Below, in pieces: positions 33,302-40,585 of a stretch of 46,338 nucleotides of DNA. The translations under genes and the position numbers were made by a program. The stretch's first letter is position 1, and each line of letters opens with the position of its first letter. A model generated the notes under the pieces. The model ran no database searches. It was not told where the DNA came from and saw nothing but the letters and a program-made list of their open reading frames with translations. The DNA is from Prevotella sp. (lineage in GTDB: Bacteria; Bacteroidota; Bacteroidia; Bacteroidales; Bacteroidaceae), in the NCBI GenBank assembly GCA_017474515.1, contig JAFVHN010000042.1:1-46338 (forward strand), read 5' to 3'.

Positions 33302-35104
33302 TTATTCCTTGGCGGCCCGTTTCCGCTCGGTGTGGTCGAGAATTATTTTCCTCATGCGCATCGACTTGGGCGTCACCTCCACATATTCGTCTTCCTTGAT
33401 GTATTCAAGGCATTCCTCCAGGCTCATGATGGTTTTCGGAATGATGCGCGCCTTGTCGTCGGTGCCCGAGGCGCGCACGTTGGTGAGCTGCTTGGCCTTG
33501 CACACGTTGATGACCAGGTCGTTGTCGTGGACATGTTCGCCCACCACCTGTCCGGCATAGACGTCCTCTCCCGGGTCGATGAAGAATTTTCCGCGGTCCT
33601 GCAGCTTGTCGATGGCGTAGGCGTAGGCGGTGCCGTTCTCCAGGGCAATCATCGAACCGTTGATGCGGCGCGTGATGTCACCCTTGAAGGGCTGGTATTC
33701 CTTGAAGCGGTGGGCCATGATGGCCTCGCCCTGCGATGCCGTGAGCACGTTGGTGCGCAGGCCGATGATGCCTCGCGAGGGCACGTCGAACTCAATGTTC
33801 ACCCTGTCGCCCTGCGTTTCCATGCTCGTCATTTCGCCCTTTCTGCGTGTCACCATGTCAATCATTTTCGAGGCAAATTCCTCCGGCACGTTGATGGTGA
33901 GCTCCTCGATGGGCTCGCATTTGCGGCCGTCGATTTCCTTGTAGATGACCTGGGGCTGGCCCACCTGCAGCTCGTAGCCTTCGCGCCTCATGGTCTCGAT
34001 GAGCACCGAGAGGTGGAGCACTCCGCGTCCCGACACAATCCACTTGTCGGTGGAGTCCTCGAAGGGTTCCACCCTTAGCGCGAGGTTTTTCTCCAATTCG
34101 CGCCCAAGCCTTTCCTGAATGTGCCTCGACGTGCACCATTTTCCTTCTTTTCCGAAGAACGGCGAGTCGTTGATGGTGAAGAGCATCGACATGGTGGGCT
34201 CGTCGATGGCGATGGGCGGCAGGGGCTCGGGGTTGTCGAAGTCGGTGATGGTGTCGCCAATCTCGAACCTGTCGAGGCCGATGACGGCGCAGATGTCGCC
34301 CGAATCCACGTGGTCGGCCTTTGTGTGGCCCATTCCCTCGAAGGTGTGGAGTTCCTTTATTTTGGTTTTTTCAAACGACCCGTCGCGGTGTGCGATGGTG
34401 ATGTTCATACCCCCCCTGAGCGTACCGCGGTGAACGCGTCCCACGGCAATGCGGCCGGTGTAGCTTGAGTAGTCGAGCGAGGTGATGAGCATCTGCGGCG
34501 AGCCTTCTATCTGCCTCGGCGCCGGAATCACCTCGATGATTTTGTCGAGCAGGTAGGTGATGTCCTGCGTGGGGTGATTGTAGTCCTCGCCCATCCATCC
34601 GTTCTTGGCCGAGCCATACACCACGGGGAAGTCGAGCTGGTCTTCGGTGGCGTTGAGGGCAAACATCAGGTCGAACACCATTTCGTAAACCTCCTCGGGC
34701 CGGCAGTTGGGCTTGTCCACCTTGTTCACTACAACGATGGGCTTGAGTCCAATCTGCAGGGCCTTTTGCAATACGAAGCGCGTCTGGGGCATGGGCCCTT
34801 CAAAGGCATCCACCAGTAGCAGGCATCCGTCGGCCATGTTGAGCACGCGCTCCACCTCTCCGCCGAAGTCGGAGTGTCCCGGAGTGTCGATGATATTGAT
34901 TTTTACACCTTTATAGTTGATGGAGACGTTTTTCGAGAGGATGGTGATGCCTCTTTCGCGCTCCAGGTCGTTGCTGTCGAGCACCTGGCTGCTCAGGTTC
35001 TGCCCGTCGCGGAACAGGTGTCCGGCGAGCATCATTTTATCTACCAGCGTCGTCTTTCCATGGTCCACATGGGCAATAATGGCAATGTTTCTGATGTCTT
35101 GCAT
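33302..35104 (-). CDS. typA: Translational GTPase TypA/BipA
   Basis: 600 residues from ATG 35104. The open frame extends 27 codons upstream, but [20 protein letters not shown] is the universal TypA start and the promoter lies within the extension. G1 AHVDHGKT (11-18), switch I with [12 protein letters not shown]3 [15 protein letters not shown]4 NKVDKP, G5 GSAKNG. EF-G-like domains III and V and the BipA C-terminal domain follow ([40 protein letters not shown]). It acts on the ribosome in stress and low-temperature adaptation and 50S assembly. It is divergent from rpsO, each with its own TACCTTTG box. Confidence 0.96.
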   Translation of the reverse strand: MQDIRNIAIIAHVDHGKTTLVDKMMLAGHLFRDGQNLSSQVLDSNDLERERGITILSKNVSINYKGVKINIIDTPGHSDFGGEVERVLNMADGCLLLVDAFEGPMPQTRFVLQKALQIGLKPIVVVNKVDKPNCRPEEVYEMVFDLMFALNATEDQLDFPVVYGSAKNGWMGEDYNHPTQDITYLLDKIIEVIPAPRQIEGSPQMLITSLDYSSYTGRIAVGRVHRGTLRGGMNITIAHRDGSFEKTKIKELHTFEGMGHTKADHVDSGDICAVIGLDRFEIGDTITDFDNPEPLPPIAIDEPTMSMLFTINDSPFFGKEGKWCTSRHIQERLGRELEKNLALRVEPFEDSTDKWIVSGRGVLHLSVLIETMRREGYELQVGQPQVIYKEIDGRKCEPIEELTINVPEEFASKMIDMVTRRKGEMTSMETQGDRVNIEFDVPSRGIIGLRTNVLTASQGEAIMAHRFKEYQPFKGDITRRINGSMIALENGTAYAYAIDKLQDRGKFFIDPGEDVYAGQVVGEHVHDNDLVINVCKAKQLTNVRASGTDDKARIIPKTIMSLEECLEYIKEDEYVEVTPKSMRMRKIILDHTERKRAAKE

Positions 35105-35141
35105 ATATTTCCTGGTTCTTGTTATTTTCCTAAATCGGGTG

Positions 35142-35149
35142 CAAAGGTA
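35142..35149 (-). promoter_or_regulatory. -7 box for typA
   Basis: Minus strand TACCTTTG followed by CA, about 38 bp before the typA ATG. TTTT stands at the ideal -33 position (35172-35169). Confidence 0.62.
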
Positions 35150-35212
35150 CGGAAAAAACGCCGTATGTAAAAAGTTTACAGCCAAAAAGTTGTGGGAATG
35201 GAAGAAAAAGCG

Positions 35213-35220
35213 TACCTTTG
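35213..35220 (+). promoter_or_regulatory. -7 box for rpsO
   Basis: TACCTTTG followed by CA. A TTGTG element lies 18 bp upstream. The predicted start near 35227 leaves a leader of about 100 nt. S15 binds its own leader in other bacteria, and I did not recognise a defined S15 site here. Confidence 0.62.
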
Positions 35221-35328
35221 CAGCCGATTTCGGAAAATCCGATGCATTCGACGATGTTCCGCGTTGTGATTAAGGCACGAGGCATCAGAAGGATGTAATT
35301 TCAAAACCCTTTATTAATCAACAACATT

Positions 35329-35598
35329 ATGTATTTAGACAAAGCCAAGAAAGAAGAGATTTTCGGCAAGTATGGCAAGACGGCCGCCGACACGGGTTCT
35401 GCAGAGAGTCAGGTAGCCCTGTTCTCCTATCGCATCACTCATCTTACCGAGCACCTGAAGAAGAACCACAAGGACCACAACACGGCCCGCTCGCTGACCA
35501 AGCTTGTTGGTAAGCGCCGCGCATTGCTCGACTATCTGAAGGACCGCGACATTGAGCGCTACCGCGCCATCGTGAAGGCCCTCGGTCTGCGCCGATAA
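35329..35598 (+). CDS. rpsO: 30S ribosomal protein S15
   Basis: 89 residues, the standard length. All helices of S15 are recognisable: KKEEIFGKYGKTAADTGSAESQVALFSYRI, then HLTEHLKKNHKDHNTARSL with the His/Asp 16S rRNA-binding turn, and the highly conserved LVGKRRALLDYLKDRDIERYRAIVKALGLRR. It binds the central domain of 16S rRNA early in 30S assembly. The gene stands alone between its promoter and a strong terminator, not linked to pnp as in many Proteobacteria. Confidence 0.98.
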   Translation: MYLDKAKKEEIFGKYGKTAADTGSAESQVALFSYRITHLTEHLKKNHKDHNTARSLTKLVGKRRALLDYLKDRDIERYRAIVKALGLRR

Positions 35599-35629
35599 TT
35601 CCCGTTTATTGGAATTTCTACAGACATTG

Positions 35630-35661
35630 TCCCCGGCTTGCTCGTCAGGCCGGGGATTTTT
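35630..35661 (+). terminator. rpsO terminator
   Basis: TCCCCGGC (35630-35637) pairs with GCCGGGGA (35649-35656), followed by TTTTTG. Confidence 0.9.
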
Positions 35662-35681
35662 GTTTGCATAAGGCTTTCTTG

Positions 35682-37937
35682 TTATAGCGGGTCCACGTCG
35701 AAAAGCACTTGCAGGGAGTTGTTCTGGCGGTCCTGCATCACCATTTCCTCCACGCTTCTCAGGCATTGCCTTGCGCGCTTCATGTCGATGCCGTTTTCCA
35801 ATTTCACCACTATTTTCCTTATGTTGAGCGTCTTGACCTTGGCCACGGCGGGCTTGTCGGGTCCCAGCACGCGGTCGCCGAAAAGCCTTCTCAGCTGTGT
35901 CGCCATGACTACTGCGGCACGCTCCACCACGGCCACCTGTTTGTGGCGCAGGAAGACGTTGACAAGTCTGTAGAACGGGGGGTAACGGAACGTCTGGCGC
36001 TCCTGCATGAGGTCGCTGAAGAACGAGGCGTAGTCGTTGTTCACCACTTGCTGGATGACGGGCAGTTGTGGGTTTCTGGTCTGAAGGAGCACACGGCCGC
36101 GGTGCCCTTTTCGCCCGGCCCTTCCGCTCACCTGTGCCATCATCATGAAGGCATGCTCATAGGCGCGGAAGTCGGGAAAGTTGAGCATGGCGTCGGCATT
36201 CAGTATTCCCACCACCGACACATGGTCGAAGTCAAGCCCCTTGGTCACCATCTGCGTGCCTATCAATATGTTGGTGCGACCGGCTGAGAAGTCGTTGATA
36301 AGCCGTTCGTAGGCCGTCCGTGTGCGTGTGGTGTCGAGGTCCATGCGTGCCACCCGTGCTTCGGGAAATGCCTCCATGACCTGGTCTTCCACTTTTTCGG
36401 TGCCGTAGCCTCTTCCCCTCAGTTCGGTTGAGCCACAGTTGGGACATGCCGCCGGCAGGCGATAGGTGGTGCCGCAATAGTGGCATGAAAGGAGCCCCAG
36501 GCTTTTGTGGTGCGTGAGCGACACGTCGCACTGGTTGCAGTGTGGCACCCATCCGCATTGCTTGCACTCCACCATGGGTGCGAAGCCCCTGCGGTTTTGG
36601 AAGAGAATGGCCTGTTCGCCTTTCTCCAGGGCCTGCCTGACGGCGGCGAGGAGTTGTGGCGAGAACATGCCGCTCATCATTTTCCGCCGTTGCAGGTCGG
36701 CCACGTTGACGACCTCTATTTCCGGTAGCTGAATGTCCTGGTAACGTTGTGTGAGCGTCACCAGCCCGTACTTGCCCGTCAACGCGTTCTGGTAGCTCTC
36801 GGCCGACGGTGTCGCCGTTCCCAGGAGCGTCTTTGCCCCGCACATCTGCGCCAGCACGATGGCTGCCGACCGCGCATGATATCGCGGGGCGGGGTCTTGT
36901 TGCTTGAACGACGTTTCGTGTTCTTCGTCAACAATGACCAGTTGCAGCTTCTTGTAGGGCAGGAATACTGCCGAGCGTGCGCCGAGGATGATGTCGTAGG
37001 GATTGTCCGACAGCTGTTTGCGCCAAATTTCCACGCGTTCGTTGTCAGAATATTTGGAATGGTAGATGCCCAGCCGGTTGCCGAAAACCCTTTGCAACCT
37101 CTCGCGCATCTGCACGGTGAGCGCTATTTCGGGCAACAGGTAGAGCACCTGTCCTCCGCGCTCCAATGTCCTTTTAATCAGGTGAATGTAGATTTCCGTC
37201 TTTCCGCTCGACGTTACTCCGTGAAGCAACACCACATTCTTGCCCATCATTTGGAGCAATATGCGGTTGTAGGCCGTGGCTTGCGCCTCGTTGAGCGGCT
37301 TTATATTTTTGAAGTCGGGCTCACCGCCTTTGTTGAGCCTTCCCACTTCTTTCTCGTAAGTTCTCAGGAATCCGCGCTCCAGCAGTGCGTTCATCACGCC
37401 GGCGGTGCAATGTGCTGCGTTTGCGAGTTCGTCTTTTGCCACCTCGCAAACGTTGTCCATCTCATCCCAGTGCGACATCCTGAGATATTCCATGAATAGT
37501 TTTTGCTGCTTCTGAGCCCTTTCCATCATGTCGAGCGCCAGGTGCATGGCCTGCTCATTGCGGTATTTCGGTGCCAGTTCCACATAGGTTTCGGTCTTGG
37601 GCTTGAAGGTTCCGGTCACCTTCATTCCTTGCGGGAAGGCGGCGTTGAGCACTTCGCCCAGTGGCGACATGAAGTATTCGGCAATCCATTTCCACAATTT
37701 CATCTGCACCGGAAGGAGCACGGGCTGGTTGTCGAGCACGAGGCGGATGTCCTTCACGTCAAATTGCGGCTTGTTGTCGTGAAGTTCGGCCACCACGCCC
37801 ACATAGGTCTTGTTGCTGCCGAAGGGCACGAGCACGCGCACACGCTCCTTCACCTCTCCGGCCAGCGTGTCCGGAATGGAGTAAGTGAAGCAGCCGGGAA
37901 GGGGCAGCGGCAATATGATGTCGGCATAGCGGCACAT
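35682..37937 (-). CDS. priA: Primosomal protein N' (replication restart helicase PriA)
   Basis: 751 residues. The 3'-DNA-binding domain opens YADIILPLPLPGCFTYSIP. The winged-helix linker is followed by the SF2 helicase core: HGVTSSGKTEIY (Walker A 240-247), LLPEIALT, GARSAVFLPYKKLQLVIVDEEHE (DEEH box), GTATPS, and in the second lobe GTQMVTKGLDFDHV and QVSGRAGRKGHRG. Eight zinc-binding Cys come in four CXXC pairs (CKQC, CNQC, CHYC, CPNC) between the lobes. PriA reloads the replisome at stalled forks. The gene begins 2 nt after a small basic protein gene, so the two are probably translated from one mRNA. Confidence 0.96.
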   Translation of the reverse strand: MCRYADIILPLPLPGCFTYSIPDTLAGEVKERVRVLVPFGSNKTYVGVVAELHDNKPQFDVKDIRLVLDNQPVLLPVQMKLWKWIAEYFMSPLGEVLNAAFPQGMKVTGTFKPKTETYVELAPKYRNEQAMHLALDMMERAQKQQKLFMEYLRMSHWDEMDNVCEVAKDELANAAHCTAGVMNALLERGFLRTYEKEVGRLNKGGEPDFKNIKPLNEAQATAYNRILLQMMGKNVVLLHGVTSSGKTEIYIHLIKRTLERGGQVLYLLPEIALTVQMRERLQRVFGNRLGIYHSKYSDNERVEIWRKQLSDNPYDIILGARSAVFLPYKKLQLVIVDEEHETSFKQQDPAPRYHARSAAIVLAQMCGAKTLLGTATPSAESYQNALTGKYGLVTLTQRYQDIQLPEIEVVNVADLQRRKMMSGMFSPQLLAAVRQALEKGEQAILFQNRRGFAPMVECKQCGWVPHCNQCDVSLTHHKSLGLLSCHYCGTTYRLPAACPNCGSTELRGRGYGTEKVEDQVMEAFPEARVARMDLDTTRTRTAYERLINDFSAGRTNILIGTQMVTKGLDFDHVSVVGILNADAMLNFPDFRAYEHAFMMMAQVSGRAGRKGHRGRVLLQTRNPQLPVIQQVVNNDYASFFSDLMQERQTFRYPPFYRLVNVFLRHKQVAVVERAAVVMATQLRRLFGDRVLGPDKPAVAKVKTLNIRKIVVKLENGIDMKRARQCLRSVEEMVMQDRQNNSLQVLFDVDPL

Positions 37938-37939
37938 GG

Positions 37940-38272
37940 TCAGTCTTCCACCTCTTTCTTCGACTTGAAGAGGCCCTTCAGCCAGTCGCCGATGGTGCGG
38001 CCTATTTTCCGTTCTATGCCGGCCTGCGTGGTGGGGATGCCCGTTTTCTTGGTGAACTTGCGGCGAAGCTTGTTGATGCCCAGAAATTCTTTCCAGTTGA
38101 AGCGCACGGAAAGTCCCGGAATGCCCGTCTTCTGATACTTGTCGGACGATGATTTGCGGGTGCTCGTCGTGGTCGATTTTCGCTTGGTGGTGGTCTTCCG
38201 CTTTTTCGTGGCCGATGATTTTGCGGCATCAATCATCTCGTCGGAAGTGTTTGGAGAGCTGAGAAAAGACAT
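37940..38272 (-). CDS. Small basic hypothetical protein upstream of priA
   Basis: 110 residues, very rich in Lys, Arg, Ser and Thr. Residues 18-45 are low complexity (KKRKTTTKRKSTTTSTRKSSS), probably disordered. The second half (GLSVRFNWKEFLGINKLRRKF, GIPTTQAGIERKIGRTIGDWLK) looks folded or amphipathic. No signal peptide, membrane segment or known motif is seen. The charge suggests nucleic acid binding, which is inference. Its coupling to priA (2-nt gap) hints at a role linked to replication restart. A degenerate box (TAACTTCG, 38311-38304) lies upstream. Confidence 0.7.
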   Translation of the reverse strand: MSFLSSPNTSDEMIDAAKSSATKKRKTTTKRKSTTTSTRKSSSDKYQKTGIPGLSVRFNWKEFLGINKLRRKFTKKTGIPTTQAGIERKIGRTIGDWLKGLFKSKKEVED

Positions 38273-38324
38273 GGTAGAAGTATTAAATAATGCTATCAGG
38301 TTGCGAAGTTACGAAAAAGTTTTG

Positions 38325-38332
38325 TAAATTTG
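38325..38332 (+). promoter_or_regulatory. -7 box for aroA
   Basis: TAAATTTG followed by CA. The leader would be about 80 nt before the ATG at 38421. The box is in the divergent gap with the small basic protein gene. Confidence 0.5.
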
Positions 38333-38420
38333 CAAGAAAATCGGAGAAAACTCGGCAACATGGCCAAAACAAGCCTTGTGCCGACAGCTCCCCACACCTT
38401 ATTTATATAATATAAACGAC

Positions 38421-39686
38421 ATGAGATATACACTGAGCGGCCCTCAAGAGCTGCGTTTCACGGTGCCCCTTCCCGCCTCTAAGAGCGTCAGCAACCGGGC
38501 GCTCGTCATCAATGCCCTGGCCCGCGGCCCACAGTTACCCCTTAACCTGAGCGATTGCGACGACACCCGCGTGGTGCTTGATGCGCTGCGCCACATGCCC
38601 GAAATCATTGACATCGGCGCCGGCGGCACGGCCATGCGCTTCATGACCGCCTACCTGTGCACCCTGCCCGGACACGTTCACACCATCACCGGCACGGAGC
38701 GTATGAAGCACCGCCCCATAGGGAAACTGGTGGACGCCCTGCGACAGCTTGGCGCACAAATCGACTACCTGGGCGAGGAAGGTTTCCCGCCGTTGCGCAT
38801 CCAAGGCAGGCACCTCGCCGGCGGGAGCGTCGTCATGGATGGCGGCGTCAGTTCTCAGTTCATTTCCGCCCTGCTCATGATTGGCCCGGTGATGGAGCAC
38901 GGCTTGGAACTGACACTCACCGGCAAGATTATTTCCCGGCCATACATCGACCTCACGCTGCACACCATGCACGATTTCGGGGCCAAGGTTGACTGGACCG
39001 ACATCAACGTGATTGCCGCCGAGCCCACCGGTTACCGCCAGCGGCCCTACTACATTGAAAACGACTGGAGCGCGTCGAGCTATTGGTACGAGATGATGGC
39101 CCTTTCGCAGGGCGCCGACGACGAGGTGGTCTTGCAGGGCCTTACCGATGCCTCGCGTCAGGGCGATTCCGTGGCGCGATACCTCTTCTCCATGCTCGGC
39201 ATACGTTCACGGTTCGGAAGCACCGAGCAGGGCGTGCCCACCACGGTGACGCTGAAACGTTTTCCCACCCGCCTGACGCGCTTCGACTACGACTTCGTCA
39301 ACCAGCCCGACTTGGCGCAGACCCTCGTGGTGACCTGCGCCATGCTCGACGTGCCGTTCCATTTCACCGGTCTGGCCACCCTGCGCATCAAGGAAACCGA
39401 CCGCCTGGAGGCCCTTGTCAGGGAAATGCGGAAACTGGGATTTGTGGTGGAAGAGCGCAACGGCAGCGAACTGATGTGGGACGGCACCCGCTGCCAGCCC
39501 ACCGGCGAGCCCATCGACACCTATGAAGACCACCGCATGGCCTTGGCCTTTGCACCTGCCTGCCTGCGCTTGGGGGCGCTGACAATCAACAATCCCGGCG
39601 TGGTCACAAAGTCGTACCCCATGTTCTGGAACCATCTCAGGCAGGCCGGATTCACCATCACCGAGGAGGCCGATTTCGCCGGATAA
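38421..39686 (+). CDS. aroA: 3-phosphoshikimate 1-carboxyvinyltransferase (EPSP synthase)
   Basis: 421 residues from ATG 38421. An in-frame ATG 15 codons upstream precedes sequence unlike the family. LPASKSVSNRALVI holds the substrate-binding Lys21 and Ser. DIGAGGTAMRFMTAYL is the PEP and inhibitor-binding loop (NAGTA/MR equivalent, here GAGGTAMR). GTERMKHRPIGKLVDALRQLG, GGVSSQFISALLM, and LRIKETDRLEALVREMRKLG followed by YEDHRMALAFA complete the active site. It converts shikimate-3-phosphate and PEP to EPSP. The GAGGT variant in place of GNAGT is common in Bacteroidetes enzymes as I recall. It is not clustered with other aro genes. Confidence 0.95.
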   Translation: MRYTLSGPQELRFTVPLPASKSVSNRALVINALARGPQLPLNLSDCDDTRVVLDALRHMPEIIDIGAGGTAMRFMTAYLCTLPGHVHTITGTERMKHRPIGKLVDALRQLGAQIDYLGEEGFPPLRIQGRHLAGGSVVMDGGVSSQFISALLMIGPVMEHGLELTLTGKIISRPYIDLTLHTMHDFGAKVDWTDINVIAAEPTGYRQRPYYIENDWSASSYWYEMMALSQGADDEVVLQGLTDASRQGDSVARYLFSMLGIRSRFGSTEQGVPTTVTLKRFPTRLTRFDYDFVNQPDLAQTLVVTCAMLDVPFHFTGLATLRIKETDRLEALVREMRKLGFVVEERNGSELMWDGTRCQPTGEPIDTYEDHRMALAFAPACLRLGALTINNPGVVTKSYPMFWNHLRQAGFTITEEADFAG

Positions 39687-39840
39687 TTCAAGATTGTAAA
39701 TCAAAGGAGTTCAGGAGTTACAAGTGTCCTGCATTTCAGGCAACGCTTATAACCCCTGTATATTCTTGATAGTGAGTGCCTTGATTAAAAACTTCTTAAC
39801 GAAAGACTTTGTTTTTCTGCCCTCAAAACGGCAAATCTCG

Positions 39841-39939
39841 CCAGTCCAAACCGCGTCCGACTCCAGTCCTTCTGCGGTTTGGACTGGAGTCGGATGCGGT
39901 TTGGACTGGAGTCGGATGCGGTTTGGACTGAGCCGGACT
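39841..39939. repeat. 22-bp tandem repeat with an inverted partner
   Basis: Units at 39874-39895 and 39896-39917 are identical 22-mers beginning GCGGTTTGGACTGGAG and ending TCGGAT. A third unit (39918-39939) matches for the first 13 bases and then diverges. An inverted copy (39841-39869) lies 4 bp upstream, so a 20+ bp hairpin with alternative registers can form. There are no spacers, so it is not a CRISPR. The rest of the aroA downstream gap (39687-39840, 39940-40017) shows nothing but a solo GGAGTTCAGGAGT motif at 39706-39718. Confidence 0.85.
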
Positions 39940-40017
39940 GGAAGGGTAGTGGTAGGGAAAGCATGGAAACAGACCATTCAAAACCAATGTCCGAACTCCA
40001 ATGAAGCGGCCTAAATT

Positions 40018-40131
40018 GGTAAATTATCGTATTCGGAACCATGCGAAAAAAGTAAATTATCGCATTTGAAAAAGTCGAAAAAGGATATTTTTCGCAATCA
40101 GGACAATATAAAATTGGTAATTTGTCGCGTT
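40018..40131 (+). repeat. Four-unit array of about 33-bp period upstream of the PorW operon
   Basis: Cores start at 40018, 40051, 40083 and 40116, intervals of 33, 32 and 33 bp. The first two share GTAAATTATCG-ATT and then C/TGAAAA. The fourth is GGTAATTTGTCGCGTT. The third, GGATATTTTTCGCAAT, is degenerate. The last core ends 15 bp before the -7 box at 40147. The spacing equals about three helical turns, so all cores face the same side of the DNA. Confidence 0.65.
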
Positions 40132-40146
40132 TTGCAATTCTTTTTG

Positions 40147-40154
40147 TATATTTG
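40147..40154 (+). promoter_or_regulatory. -7 box for the PorW-PorX operon
   Basis: TATATTTG followed by CA. The nearest TTTG (40121-40124) is 22 bp upstream and lies inside the fourth unit of the periodic array. The leader would be about 35 nt. Confidence 0.6.
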
Positions 40155-40195
40155 CACCCACACATTCCTATAACCCGCCATTCAGCATTCATCCG

Positions 40196-40585
40196 ATGAC
40201 ATTCCTTATTCTTTCGCTTGTGGCCCTTGCGGCCTTTTCTGCATTATTCGGCCTGTTTCAACACAATAAAGACGGGGTCAACGACGTTATTACAAAAGGC
40301 AGCGACTGCGCCTCGTGTACCCCTCTTGACAAAAAATGCGAGCAGGTGTGCATGATGGAAGCCGCCGTGAACGACATAGAATACTTCGACGACGAGGAAC
40401 TCGACACCTTCGGCGGCCGCCTTTCCAACAGCTATACCGACCAGGAGGCCGAGGCATTCAGGGAGGTGCTCTACACCATGCAGCCCGGCGAGGTGAAAGA
40501 CTGGGCGCGGAGCCTCACGCTGAGGGGAATTGAACTGCCCGACCAGGTGAAAGACGAGGCCTTCATGCTGATGAACGAACAATGA
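40196..40585 (+). CDS. Small membrane-anchored Cys-cluster protein, unassigned
   Basis: 129 residues. One N-terminal hydrophobic segment (residues 3-21, FLILSLVALAAFSALFGLF) is followed by four Cys in CASC-x8-CEQVC (about residues 38-52), then an acidic region (DIEYFDDEELDTF) and a helical C-terminus with a stretch resembling a short amphipathic domain (DQEAEAFREVLYTMQPGEVKDW). The Cys spacing suits a metal or Fe-S site or disulfides. No enzyme motif is seen. I recall similar small proteins at this position before the PorW-like gene in Prevotella and Bacteroides, without known function. Its stop overlaps the next start by 4 nt (ATGA), so translation is coupled to the PorW-like protein. Confidence 0.75.
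   Translation: MTFLILSLVALAAFSALFGLFQHNKDGVNDVITKGSDCASCTPLDKKCEQVCMMEAAVNDIEYFDDEELDTFGGRLSNSYTDQEAEAFREVLYTMQPGEVKDWARSLTLRGIELPDQVKDEAFMLMNEQ

Noticed and set aside
35613-35681. Shared bidirectional terminator for rpsO and priA
   Set aside because: The T tract exists only on the plus strand. Read from priA there is no U run after the stem.
39841-39939. CRISPR array
   Set aside because: Units abut directly without spacers, only two to three units exist, and no cas genes are present.
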